Assembly: GCA_934247935.1 (NCBI GenBank)
Contig: CAKQKE010000001.1
Location: 1-64,000 of the forward strand
Direction: 5' to 3'
DNA: 64,000 bases
From: an uncultured Clostridia bacterium
GTDB taxonomy: Bacteria; Bacillota; Clostridia; Christensenellales; Borkfalkiaceae
Shown: positions 1 to 7,496 of the stretch, one piece after another
Position numbering within the stretch: the stretch's first letter is position 1
Layout of the letters: each line of letters opens with the position of its first letter
Program-made: the position numbers and the translations under genes
Notes under the pieces: generated by a model
What the model was told of the DNA's origin: nothing
The model's input: only the letters and a program-made list of their open reading frames with translations
The model's database searches: none

Positions 1-599
1 AACAACTTTTCGATAAACCGCAGTTGCAGCAGTTACAAACGGATTTTTACGAAGCAGTCGGAAAACGTTGGGGCTTACAGCGCGGCAAAGAAGGCAGTCA
101 GAAGAAACACCTTTCCACCGCCGAATTTAAGGCGAAAAAGATAATCGAGCAAGCAGAAGCCATACGGGAAGAAAATCAAGTTTACGCCGATGCTTTAACC
201 GAGGCGAAAAGCGAGAATATTCCACGGAAACGCGGAAAGTTACAAGAACAAGTAATCGCTTTAACGGCGGCAAACAACGACCTTTCAAAACGGCTTACAA
301 AATCTATGAACGAAACGCTCGAATATGTCCGAAAAGCAGAAACCTTACAAAAGGAAAAGGATAACAATTCCCATTATACAAACGTCGGCAAAGAACTTGC
401 AAGGACGAACCCTACGGAATATCGGCGTATAGTCCACGGCAAGCCGAAAACAATCGGTAACTTTTTCGATTCCGTTCTTTCGCTCTTCACTCCCGACGTC
501 GTTCGGCAAGTCCCGCGTTTACAACAAATAGAAGCGGAAATCGAAGAAGAACGCAAAAAACAAGAAAAAATGAATAACAACGACAATTATAAGAAATAA
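1..599 (+). CDS. Mob/Pre-type relaxase, C-terminal part (TnpZ-like), 5' end outside window
   Basis: The frame is open from base 3 without a stop, so the gene starts before the window and only about 199 C-terminal residues are seen. The segment with VGKRWGL, RGKEGS and KHLSTAEFKAKK is typical of the region after the catalytic domain in Mob/Pre plasmid recombination proteins (relaxases that nick at an oriT for mobilization). The rest is mainly Lys/Glu-rich coiled-coil, also usual for this family. The catalytic N-terminus is not visible. The neighbours (TnpW-like protein, large serine recombinase) match the gene content of Tn4451/Tn4453-type mobilizable transposons, where this relaxase is called TnpZ. 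Family assignment is from recognition, not from a search. Confidence 0.8.
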   Translation, partial: QLFDKPQLQQLQTDFYEAVGKRWGLQRGKEGSQKKHLSTAEFKAKKIIEQAEAIREENQVYADALTEAKSENIPRKRGKLQEQVIALTAANNDLSKRLTKSMNETLEYVRKAETLQKEKDNNSHYTNVGKELARTNPTEYRRIVHGKPKTIGNFFDSVLSLFTPDVVRQVPRLQQIEAEIEEERKKQEKMNNNDNYKK

Positions 600-631
600 A
601 GGGATATTTTCTGCCCGTTCACAAAAAGAAC

Positions 632-660
632 TTGACTTCGGATCATAAAATCGCTATAAT
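632..660 (+). promoter_or_regulatory. sigma-A promoter for the 701..925 gene
   Basis: TTGACT at 632-637 and TATAAT at 655-660 are separated by exactly 17 bp. The start point would fall near 667, giving a leader of about 34 nt that carries GGAGG at 687-691, nine bases before the ATG at 701. The relaxase upstream and the small gene are therefore probably separate transcription units. Confidence 0.8.
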
Positions 661-700
661 ATGTATCAATACGATTTTATATTTTCGGAGGAACAGTTTA

Positions 701-925
701 ATGGAACGGAAAGAAGATACTCCCGTGCGTAAAACGCGCAGGAAGTATGAAGAAAAGAATAAAGAAAAGAGAAAGCAAGCGAGCGGCAATTTCGGAACGA
801 TGATACCGAGAGCCTTATATGATGAAATAAACGCTTTTCTCGAAGAAAACGGAATAACGAAAGTTCGACTGATAAAAGAAGGTTACGAAGCCTTGAAAAA
901 TATGAAAAAAGACGGCAAGTTATAA
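701..925 (+). CDS. Small ribbon-helix-helix-like protein of the mobile element
   Basis: A 74-residue protein. The ATG at 701 is chosen over an upstream frame opening at 632 because GGAGG (687-691) sits nine bases before it and the 632 opening lies inside the promoter -35. The N-terminal 25 residues are strongly basic (Arg/Lys/Glu). The rest (MIPRALYDEINAFLEENG, then KVRLIKEGYEALKN) has the strand-helix-helix pattern of Arc/MetJ-type DNA-binding proteins. Such small proteins often lie beside relaxases and act as accessory DNA-binding or self-regulatory factors. That role is inferred from context, and an unrelated fold is possible. Confidence 0.6.
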   Translation: MERKEDTPVRKTRRKYEEKNKEKRKQASGNFGTMIPRALYDEINAFLEENGITKVRLIKEGYEALKNMKKDGKL

Positions 926-1022
926 GCCGTTACTTCCTGCCGTTTTACGTAAATAAATCATTGATAAGGAGATTATATTTACGGAAAACACGGCTAAAAT
1001 TATAAACACTAATACTCACAAC

Positions 1023-1205
1023 GTGCGCGATTGTCGTGCTGAATATTTTATCGTAGGCGATACGGTTTACGCCGTTTGCGCCGAGGAAAAACCAAACGCC
1101 ACGCAAACGCCGCTTGATATAATGCAACGGCTGATTGCGCGGCAAACGGACAACTTAATATCGGAACGAACTCGCTGTTTGCATCCGGACGGAGGTAAAA
1201 AATAA
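1023..1205 (+). CDS. TnpW-like transposon-encoded small protein
   Basis: About 60 residues from a GTG at 1023. The stop TAA overlaps the ATG of the recombinase by one base (TAATG at 1203-1207), so the two are probably translationally coupled. Size, position directly before a large serine recombinase and the pattern YFIVGDTVYAV followed by a helical tail fit the TnpW-type proteins of Tn4451-like elements, whose function is unknown. The frame stays open upstream. AAGGAGA at 966-972 sits 8 bases before an in-frame ACG (981) that begins Thr-Glu-Asn-Thr, but there is no ATG there (the codon before it is TTT). The original start may therefore have been lost, leaving GTG 1023 without a good ribosome site. 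Confidence 0.6.
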   Translation: MRDCRAEYFIVGDTVYAVCAEEKPNATQTPLDIMQRLIARQTDNLISERTRCLHPDGGKK

Positions 1206-2860
1206 TGTCAGGAATACAAATAGCAAAAACAAATAACAACAAAACTTATTACGGAGGTGAAAAAATAACCGCATTATACGGGCGGCTCAGCCGCGACGAT
1301 GAACTCGTCGGGGACAGCAACAGTATCGTTCATCAGAAAGAAATGCTTACAAAATATGCAAAAGAACACGGTTTTACCAACACTGCATTTTATATCGACG
1401 ACGGTTTTTCGGGGACGAATTTCAATCGTCCGGATTTTCAAAGAATGATGTCCGACGCGGAAGAAGGTAAAATTGCCACTATTATCGTAAAAGATATGTC
1501 GCGTTTCGGCAGAGATTACATAATGGTAGGATATTACACCGAGATTTATTTCCCTAATTCGGACATTCGATTCATAGCAATTAACGATCAAGTGGATACC
1601 ATATCCGCAACGGATAACGATTTTACTCCGTTCAAAAACATAATGAACGAATGGTACGCAAAGGATACGTCGAAAAAAATCAAAGCGGTGTTAAAAACAA
1701 AGGGAAATTCAGGCAAGCATTTATCCACGCTTCCGCCGTTCGGGTATAAGAAAGATCCGAACGACAAGGAAAAATGGATTGTGGACGAAGAAGCCGCGGC
1801 TACGGTAAAAGAAATTTTTGATTTATATATCGGAGGGTTGAAAATTAACGATATTGCAAAGCGATTGACTGAGGAAGGCAAAGAAACGCCGCAACTTTAC
1901 GCAATGAAGCGAGGACTAAAATATCGTGGCAGAAGTCCGTATCCCGAAATATGGAACAATTCTACGATACGATATATTCTCGTTCAAATGGCATATACGG
2001 GCTGCACTGTCAATTTTCAGACCTATCGGAAGTCGTTCAAAAGCAAAAAAATGGCGTTTTATCCGAAAGACGAATGGAAAATCTTTGAAGGCACTCAGCC
2101 TGCGATTATAGACCGACAAACTTTCGATACCGTGCAAAAAATGCGGGAGCATAAAAGAGTATATATAAAATCAAACGAAACAAATATGTTTTCAGGACTT
2201 CTCTATTGCGCAGATTGCGGCGGATTGCTTACGATTCAGCGATACAAGAAAAATCACGATTACGACCATTTTTATTGTTCTACCTATCGCAAGAAAAAGA
2301 AAGGATTATGCACGCCGCATCGCATCCGCGTAAACGACTTAAAAGAAGTTATTTTACAAGATTTGCGCAAAACCTGCGAATACGTTGCTTTTCACGAAAA
2401 AGAATTTATAGAAAACTACCTGAAATCCACAACGGCGGAACAACAAAAAGCACAGGCGAAAGCCAAAAGCGAATTGTCTAAAACAACCGTACGGATAGAA
2501 GAAATCAACGGGATTATCCGTAAACTCTATGAAGATAACGTAAAAGGCAAAATGACAGACGAACGATTTGATTTTCTTGCTAAATCTTATGAAACGGAGC
2601 AAGCGGAACTACGGGCAAAAACGGAAGAATTAAAAAAGATCATCGCCGCAACCGAACAGGACAACGATAATCTTAAAAAGTTTTTGAAAATAGTAGAACA
2701 CTATCTCTGTGTAGAAGAATTGACACTGGAAATACTGCATAGTTTTATCGATAAGATTTATATTGACGAAGCGGAAATTTTCGACGGTAAGAAAATGCAG
2801 GGAGTTCGCATTGTTTACAATTTCGTAGGTGCAATAGTATTGCCGCAATACTGTTATTAA
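1205..2860 (+). CDS. tnpX: Large serine recombinase (TnpX-like)
   Basis: 551 residues, within the usual range for large serine recombinases. The N-terminal resolvase domain has the YGRLSRDDE motif, with the nucleophile at about Ser29, followed by DGFSGTNFNRPDF and KDMSRFGRDY. Next come the recombinase domain (around 165-290), a zinc-ribbon of the pattern CADCGG...CSTYRKKKKGLC at about 334-370, a long coiled-coil segment (400-500) and a C-terminal domain. GGAGG precedes the ATG. In Tn4451-type elements this enzyme excises and inserts the transposon, usually at GA dinucleotides. It is the last gene of the element here, and a perfect 11-bp inverted repeat follows its stop at once. Confidence 0.92.
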   Translation: MSGIQIAKTNNNKTYYGGEKITALYGRLSRDDELVGDSNSIVHQKEMLTKYAKEHGFTNTAFYIDDGFSGTNFNRPDFQRMMSDAEEGKIATIIVKDMSRFGRDYIMVGYYTEIYFPNSDIRFIAINDQVDTISATDNDFTPFKNIMNEWYAKDTSKKIKAVLKTKGNSGKHLSTLPPFGYKKDPNDKEKWIVDEEAAATVKEIFDLYIGGLKINDIAKRLTEEGKETPQLYAMKRGLKYRGRSPYPEIWNNSTIRYILVQMAYTGCTVNFQTYRKSFKSKKMAFYPKDEWKIFEGTQPAIIDRQTFDTVQKMREHKRVYIKSNETNMFSGLLYCADCGGLLTIQRYKKNHDYDHFYCSTYRKKKKGLCTPHRIRVNDLKEVILQDLRKTCEYVAFHEKEFIENYLKSTTAEQQKAQAKAKSELSKTTVRIEEINGIIRKLYEDNVKGKMTDERFDFLAKSYETEQAELRAKTEELKKIIAATEQDNDNLKKFLKIVEHYLCVEELTLEILHSFIDKIYIDEAEIFDGKKMQGVRIVYNFVGAIVLPQYCY

Positions 2861-2874
2861 AAAACGGGGCTAAC

Positions 2875-2905
2875 GAGTAAATCGGTAAAATACGCCGATT
2901 TACTC
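2875..2905 (+). repeat. Perfect 11-bp inverted repeat after tnpX
   Basis: GAGTAAATCGG (2875-2885) and CCGATTTACTC (2895-2905) form a perfect stem around a 9-nt loop. It begins 15 bases after the recombinase stop and has no T-run behind it, so it is not a standard terminator. It could be part of the transposon end, or less likely the left-end hairpin of the IS200-like sequence that follows. Confidence 0.6.
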
Positions 2906-2917
2906 ATATTCCCCAAG

Positions 2918-3337
2918 ATTAAGTATCATATAGTTTTTGCACCGAAATATCGGAGGAAAGTATTTTTTGAAGAAAAGAGACTTGAAATAAGAGAAATATT
3001 TAGAAAACTGTGCGAATGGAAAGGAATAGAAATAATAGAGGGAGAGATATGCCCGGATCATATACATTTGTTGGTGAGTATACCGCCTAAGTATAGTGTA
3101 TCAAGTGTGATGGGATATTTGAAAGGAAAGAGCAGTTTGATGATATTTCAAAAATGGGGTAACATAAAATTTGCATACAGAAACAGAGAGTTTTGGTGTA
3201 AAGGATTTTATGTAGATACAGTAGGAAAAAATACGAAAATGATAAAAGAATATATATCAAATCAATTAAAACGAGATAAAGAGTCTGATCAATTGAGTAT
3301 TTTTGATCTGAGAGACCCGTTCACGGGTAGCAAGTAA
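2918..3337 (+). pseudogene. IS200/IS605-family TnpA transposase lacking its start (5'-truncated)
   Basis: The frame reads KYHIVFAPKYRRKVFF, then PDHIHLLVSIPP, then FWCKGFYVDTVG, which is the Y1 (HUH) transposase of IS200-type elements. Both histidines of the HUH motif and the catalytic Tyr are intact. However, the roughly 10-15 N-terminal residues before KYH, including the start codon, are missing. The frame continues upstream into the recombinase stop with no ATG, GTG or TTG, and only ATT at 2918 could conceivably start it. The simplest reading is that the transposon ending around 2906-2920 inserted into this tnpA. The missing 5' part would then lie beyond the transposon's other end. Confidence 0.8.
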
Positions 3338-3418
3338 AACAACGCCTGACTGGAAGGTCAACAAAAGACGCACTTGTGTGTTGCTAAAAATATTAGGGTC
3401 ATACCCGAAAAAGAAAAG

Positions 3419-3437
3419 CCACCCGCTATGCGGGTGG
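3419..3437 (+). repeat. Subterminal hairpin, probable right end of the IS200-like element
   Basis: CCACCCGC (3419-3426), loop TAT, GCGGGTGG (3430-3437). A short GC-rich hairpin about 80 bases after tnpA is the usual right-end structure recognised by IS200/IS605 transposases. The cleavage site itself cannot be fixed from one copy. Confidence 0.65.
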
Positions 3438-3530
3438 ATATTTACCGTTAAAAGCATTTCGTCCAGAGTATAAAAATATCAGACAAATTAAAATGATACG
3501 ACGAAAAACAATTAAGCCGATAAAATAGAA

Positions 3531-3562
3531 CAAAAACGCCGCGCCTTATTATAAGGCGCGGC
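3531..3562 (-). terminator. Terminator of the amino-acid ABC operon
   Basis: An 11-bp GC-rich stem GCCGCGCCTTA/TAAGGCGCGGC (3538-3562, loop TTA) is followed on the minus strand by GTTTTTG. It lies about 30 bases after the stop of the minus-strand ATPase gene. Confidence 0.85.
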
Positions 3563-3592
3563 GCAATTTATAAAAAATATTATCAGTTTTTA

Positions 3593-4516
3593 TTAAAGCA
3601 CTTTAGATAAAAAGTCCTGAAGTCTGGGGTCTTTGGGGTGGTTAAACACTTCGTCGGGAGTGCCCGATTCTTTGATAATTCCTTCGTCGATAAACAATAC
3701 TTTAGATGCAACTTCTCTTGCGAAAGCCATTTCGTGGGTTACTATAACCATAGTCATGCCGTCGTCGGCAAGTTCTTTAATAAGTGCAAGAACTTCGCCT
3801 ACCATTTCGGGGTCGAGTGCGGAAGTGGGTTCGTCGAAAAGCATAATTTCTGGATTCATCGCAAGGGCGCGCACGATTGCGATACGTTGTTTTTGTCCGC
3901 CCGAAAGCGTGGAAGGGTAAACGTCTTTTTTGTCATACAGGCTTATACGTTTTAAAAGTTCTTCCGCCTGTTTAATTGCTTCTTCTTTGGTTTTAAGTTT
4001 AAGTTCGACGGGCGCAAGAATCATGTTTTGCATTACGGTAAGGTTGTTAAACAAATTGAAATGTTGAAAAACCATACCCAATTTTTGCCTTGCAAGGTTG
4101 ATATTTATCGATTTTTCCTTAAATAATGCCTTTACTGCGGCGTTAAATTCCTTGCCTTCGTGTTTTTTAAGCAAGTCGTTTTTCTTGATGTCTGAAATTA
4201 CTTTCTCGTCCGCTTCTTCTTTTGAAAGAGCGGGGTTGTTTTTCAATTCCTCTTCAATAAGCGTCTTATAAGTTTTAGACTGCCTTATAATATCGAAATG
4301 CAAATATGGGTCGACGGGCGTAAGCAAATCGTCGTCAATCCACACTTCGCCGTAAGTCGGCTCTTCAAGAAGGTTCATGCACCTGAGCAATGTGGATTTA
4401 CCGCTGCCGCTCGGTCCGATAATGGCGATTTTTTCGCCTTTTTCTATCTTGCAAGAGACTCCGTTAAGCACTTTAAGGTCGCCGAAATATTTAAAAATAT
4501 TATTAACGTTTATCAC
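3593..4516 (-). CDS. Polar amino-acid ABC transporter, ATP-binding subunit with internal insertion
   Basis: The ATPase of a GlnQ/ArtM-type importer, acting at the cytoplasmic face of the membrane with the permease next to it. Walker A is GPSGSGKST (residues 34-42), the Q-loop VFQHFNLF is near 149-156, the signature is LSGGQKQR and Walker B is IMLFDEPTSALD. The usual length is about 240 residues and this one has 307. The extra 65-70 residues lie between Walker A and the Q-loop (about 65-135), are rich in Lys, Glu and Asp and look helical. The start overlaps the end of the permease gene by 14 bases, and it is the last gene of the operon. ATPase identity is certain, substrate is not. Confidence 0.93.
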   Translation of the reverse strand: MINVNNIFKYFGDLKVLNGVSCKIEKGEKIAIIGPSGSGKSTLLRCMNLLEEPTYGEVWIDDDLLTPVDPYLHFDIIRQSKTYKTLIEEELKNNPALSKEEADEKVISDIKKNDLLKKHEGKEFNAAVKALFKEKSININLARQKLGMVFQHFNLFNNLTVMQNMILAPVELKLKTKEEAIKQAEELLKRISLYDKKDVYPSTLSGGQKQRIAIVRALAMNPEIMLFDEPTSALDPEMVGEVLALIKELADDGMTMVIVTHEMAFAREVASKVLFIDEGIIKESGTPDEVFNHPKDPRLQDFLSKVL

Positions 4517-5204
4517 TTGTACGAAGCCTCCTTTCGATAAATTTTTGTATGAGTGTAAGAATCATTACCACGATTAAATAGAGTAGTGCCGCCGTCAAAA
4601 CGAATTCCATGTAATATCCCGTTCTCAAGCCTTGTTTGTCGGCAATACCGAGCAAATCCCAAGCCTGTTTTCCGTTTATCATCAAGGCGATATAACTTAC
4701 CACCGAAGTTTCCTTTACAAGTGTGATTATTTCGTTGAAAATAGTGGGTACAACGACTTTAATCGCTTGCGGAATGACTACTTTTTTCATTGTGGTAAGC
4801 CAATTCAAGCCCAAACTTCTTCCTGCTTCCATTTGACCTGCGTCAACCGACGAAATACCGCTTCGAATTATCTCCGCCATATATGCGCCGCTGTTGATAC
4901 CGAAAGCGATTATAGGCACGATTATAGTGGTGTCCATATATTTTAAGTCAACCAAAATAACGCCGCTCATTATAAGTAATTGAACGAGCATAGGCGTTCC
5001 TCTGATGACTGTTATGTATATTCCGCAAATTTTATCCAAAATTTTCATTATGATTGAATTTTTAGGCGCGATTTTTATAGAAGCGACAATTACGCCCAAG
5101 ACAAAACCAATCAATAATGCGCCGCCTGCAATTGACAGCGAGACGCCGAGACCTCTTAAAATGAGGCCTCGGCAATCCCAAACGTATTTATAGTTTGAAA
5201 ACAT
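4503..5204 (-). CDS. Polar amino-acid ABC transporter, permease subunit
   Basis: 233 residues with about five hydrophobic segments, typical of the HisM/GlnP/ArtQ family. The ATPase-coupling EAA loop is seen as EAGRSLGLNWLTTMKKVVIPQA (about 140-160). RGTPMLVQL after the third segment is also characteristic. Only one permease gene is present, so the transporter is probably a homodimer in the membrane, as in Art/Gln-type systems. It sits between the binding protein (13-base gap) and the ATPase (overlap). Confidence 0.93.
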   Translation of the reverse strand: MFSNYKYVWDCRGLILRGLGVSLSIAGGALLIGFVLGVIVASIKIAPKNSIIMKILDKICGIYITVIRGTPMLVQLLIMSGVILVDLKYMDTTIIVPIIAFGINSGAYMAEIIRSGISSVDAGQMEAGRSLGLNWLTTMKKVVIPQAIKVVVPTIFNEIITLVKETSVVSYIALMINGKQAWDLLGIADKQGLRTGYYMEFVLTAALLYLIVVMILTLIQKFIERRLRTSDKR

Positions 5205-5217
5205 ATTTTATAATTCC

Positions 5218-6054
5218 TTAAGCGTTTGCTCCGCTGTGTTTGTTGATGTATTGAGCGATAGTTCCGTCGTTTATCATTTTAGTCAGAACTTCGTCGATTT
5301 TTGCTTTCAATTCGGTTGCGTTTTTGTTCATGTAAATAGCGTAAGATTCGGGCTCGCTGTCAAGTTCGAAACAAACTAAACCGGTGTTGATTTCGCAAAT
5401 CTTTTGAGCCGGCAATTTATCAACGACTACCGCACCGAGTTGAGTGCCGATATCGTTTGCCGCTAAAAATGCGTTTGCATAAGAAAGGCATTGCGCGCCG
5501 CTGTCTTCAAGGCTTCCGGGGACGTGTTCGCTTGTGGTTTCGTCTGTGGTTCCGTTGATTTCGTCTTCAACTAAATACATACCCGTAGTAGATTCCTGTA
5601 CGCCGATTTTTTTGTTGGAAAGGTTAGCCAGTTTGCTTACAGAAAGTTTTCCGTCAACTAAATCTGCTTCTGTAAATGCGCCGGCTTTTACAACAACGTA
5701 TTGAACCGAAGTGGTGTAAGGAACGGAGAAAATACCCGACTGCAAACGTTCTTCATTGATGGTGATACCCGCAACGCCGATCGTGTTGGTATTCTTTTGA
5801 ACTTCGGTGAATATCGAACCGAAAGCAACGTCGTAAACTTTTACTTTATAACCTAATTCGCTGCCGAGTTTGGTTACGATGTCGATATCTACGCCGACAA
5901 CGTTGCCTGCTTCGTCAACGTATTCAAACGGAGCGAAACCGGAGTTTGTGTAAACGTATAAAGTATTTTCGTCGCTGCCGCCGCAACCGGTCATAGCCGC
6001 GCCGCCTACAACGCAAAACATAAGTGCAAATAATAAACTGATAATCTTTTTCAT
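5218..6054 (-). CDS. Amino-acid-binding lipoprotein of the ABC importer
   Basis: 278 residues. A lipoprotein signal peptide (MKK, hydrophobic core, lipobox MTGC at about 21-24) anchors the protein outside the membrane. The mature part has the family-3 solute-binding pattern: GFAPFEYVDEAGNVVGVDIDI, GITINEERLQSGIFSVPYTTS, and an unusual LEDSGAQCLSY stretch with a Cys. It captures the substrate for the permease and ATPase encoded downstream. AAGGAAGG precedes the ATG and a consensus promoter lies 36 bases upstream. Which amino acid is bound cannot be read from the sequence. Confidence 0.92.
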   Translation of the reverse strand: MKKIISLLFALMFCVVGGAAMTGCGGSDENTLYVYTNSGFAPFEYVDEAGNVVGVDIDIVTKLGSELGYKVKVYDVAFGSIFTEVQKNTNTIGVAGITINEERLQSGIFSVPYTTSVQYVVVKAGAFTEADLVDGKLSVSKLANLSNKKIGVQESTTGMYLVEDEINGTTDETTSEHVPGSLEDSGAQCLSYANAFLAANDIGTQLGAVVVDKLPAQKICEINTGLVCFELDSEPESYAIYMNKNATELKAKIDEVLTKMINDGTIAQYINKHSGANA

Positions 6055-6089
6055 AATTGTGTCCTTCCTTTGAAAAATTTTATGACGCT

Positions 6090-6118
6090 ATTATATACCT
6101 ACAAAATTTCATTGTCAA
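6090..6118 (-). promoter_or_regulatory. Promoter of the amino-acid ABC operon
   Basis: On the minus strand TTGACA (6118-6113), 17 bp, TATAAT (6095-6090). This is a full consensus match on both hexamers. Confidence 0.88.
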
Positions 6119-6179
6119 ACATTTTTGCATAATATTTATAAAAAAGTTAAAAAATTTTATAATTTATTCAATATTCATA

Positions 6180-6221
6180 ATTTTATGCAAATATTATACA
6201 ATTTTATGCAAAAAATATACA
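6180..6221 (-). repeat. Two 21-bp tandem repeats upstream of the amino-acid ABC promoter
   Basis: 6180-6200 and 6201-6221 match at 19 of 21 positions and share ATTTTATGCAAA and ATATACA/TTATACA. They lie 60-100 bases upstream of the -35 box on the operon's coding strand, and a related TTTTGCATAATATTT lies closer at 6122. They are candidate regulator-binding sites. The TG-to-CA spacing is one base too long for an arginine-repressor box. Confidence 0.5.
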
Positions 6222-6476
6222 ATTATTAATTTTTTGAACGGAACAAAACCATAAATTGTCAGAAGCAAAAGGGCGGTTTGGCGATAAAAAACTTAAAATT
6301 TGCTTTTTGTTATACTAAAATTACACGACAAAACGAATACTATCATAAAATGTAAACGCCGCATTTAAATACGTTGCATATTTTTTAAAGAATGAAAACA
6401 TCTGCAAGCATTCATATTAAAATACGCACGTATACGCGTATATGCGCATATGTGCGCGCAAATTAAAAATAAAATA
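6222..6476. other. AT-rich intergenic stretch with a 39-bp alternating purine-pyrimidine tract
   Basis: No gene is seen between the ABC operon and the 6617 gene. From 6422 to 6460 purines and pyrimidines alternate without a break for 39 bases (steps of CG, TA, GC, CA), the type of sequence that can adopt Z-DNA. Confidence 0.7.
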
Positions 6477-6505
6477 TTGATTCCGTACGAAAAATATGAT
6501 ATGAT
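6477..6505 (+). promoter_or_regulatory. Probable promoter for the 6617 gene
   Basis: TTGATT (6477-6482), 17 bp, TATGAT (6500-6505), giving a leader of about 105 nt before the ATG at 6617. Confidence 0.5.
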
Positions 6506-6616
6506 AGTTAATGTATCGTCGAAATATGTATGTTATTTTGCGCAAAGAATAATGCCGCGGCAATAAATATCAGAAAATTTGTTTAAGATAAAAGCAAAAA
6601 GGAGAGTTTGGCTATA

Positions 6617-7006
6617 ATGTCAGATATAAATTCGGAAATAATAAGATTACTTAACGACGAAGAGTATCAAAAAATGGCGTTAAACAGTTTTAGCCAAGGA
6701 AAATTTTTTGGCGTTTTCGATAATAGTAAGTTTCTAAAAAATTATCCTTACGTTGTTTCGGAAGAAAATTTTTTCAAGATAATAGAAAAGGCTTGCGAAT
6801 CCGAACAATTTAAAGAGATTTTTATAAATATCGAACCTTTTATAATGTATAGTGAAAATATTACCGATGCGTTATTCGAGAAGTTGTTAGCGTTTGCAAA
6901 AGATAAAAACGAATGGGTTTATTTGGGGTTGTGCCATGCAAATTTATCGGAAGAGAAAAACAAACGCTTGAAAACTCTCGGGTTAGACGATAGTCTATGG
7001 TATTGA
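6617..7006 (+). CDS. Unknown 129-residue protein
   Basis: The ATG at 6617 is preferred to an in-frame TTG at 6608, because AAAGGAGAG (6599-6606) is ten bases from the ATG but abuts the TTG. The protein is acidic, helical and soluble, begins MSDINSEIIRLLNDEEY and contains several Phe-rich stretches (NFFKIIEKACESEQFKEIF). There is no signal peptide or membrane segment. I do not recognise the family. The size and isolated position resemble orphan immunity proteins of polymorphic toxins, but nothing in the sequence proves this. A 38-codon ORF and a terminator follow. Confidence 0.7.
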   Translation: MSDINSEIIRLLNDEEYQKMALNSFSQGKFFGVFDNSKFLKNYPYVVSEENFFKIIEKACESEQFKEIFINIEPFIMYSENITDALFEKLLAFAKDKNEWVYLGLCHANLSEEKNKRLKTLGLDDSLWY

Positions 7007-7082
7007 TAAAAAGCGGTCGATTCAAATATAAAAACTAATTTTCTGCGGATTTTAAATTCAGTAAGTCGCAAGAGGTGATACG

Positions 7083-7199
7083 TTGAAGAATTTAAACAAA
7101 TTTGTATTGAAAATTCTTGAAGATAAAAAGAATTGCGATAAAAATGAAATTTCTAAAGAAAAAGTTTTGGTTTTAAATAAATATATGTTAAAGACTTAA
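7083..7199 (+). CDS. Possible 38-residue basic protein
   Basis: A TTG start at 7083 is preceded by AGAGGTGAT (7071-7079), a good ribosome site. The product (LKNLNKFVLKILEDKKN...) is Lys-rich and ends 8 bases before a strong terminator, so it fits the end of a transcript. Function is unknown. The short length means the call rests on the ribosome site and position only. Confidence 0.45.
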   Translation: MKNLNKFVLKILEDKKNCDKNEISKEKVLVLNKYMLKT

Positions 7200-7206
7200 T
7201 GTTTTC

Positions 7207-7238
7207 GGCTGTCGCGAATTTTTGCGACAGCCTTTTTT
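7207..7238 (+). terminator. Rho-independent terminator
   Basis: GGCTGTCGC (7207-7215), 8-nt loop, GCGACAGCC (7224-7232), then TTTTTT. It closes the 6617-7199 transcription unit. Confidence 0.92.
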
Positions 7239-7439
7239 AGTCTTTGCAAATTTTCAATCGTCGGTAGTTTGTTGTTTCAACCCTTTATTTGACCCTTTAT
7301 TATATAATAATAAAACCTTGCGTAGAGTGTAGGTGTGTATATCATTTTACGGCAGGCATTTGTGTTATCAGGCGGTGGGCGCATATATCATTATATATAT
7401 AATAATGATACCCCGAAAAAAAATTTTAATGAAAAAGTG

Positions 7440-7468
7440 TTTACAAATCTTAAAATATGTTATACAAT
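7440..7468 (+). promoter_or_regulatory. Probable promoter for the 7497 gene
   Basis: TTTACA (7440-7445), 17 bp, TACAAT (7463-7468). The leader is about 22 nt and holds CGGAGGAAGG (7486-7494). The stretch 7239-7439 between terminator and promoter holds only AT-rich sequence with no gene seen. Confidence 0.6.
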
Positions 7469-7496
7469 TAAAAAAGTTTATATTCGGAGGAAGGTT

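Noticed and set aside
6180..6221. ArgR (ARG) boxes
   Set aside because: The TG...CA distance is 15 rather than 14 bases and the inner consensus is not met.
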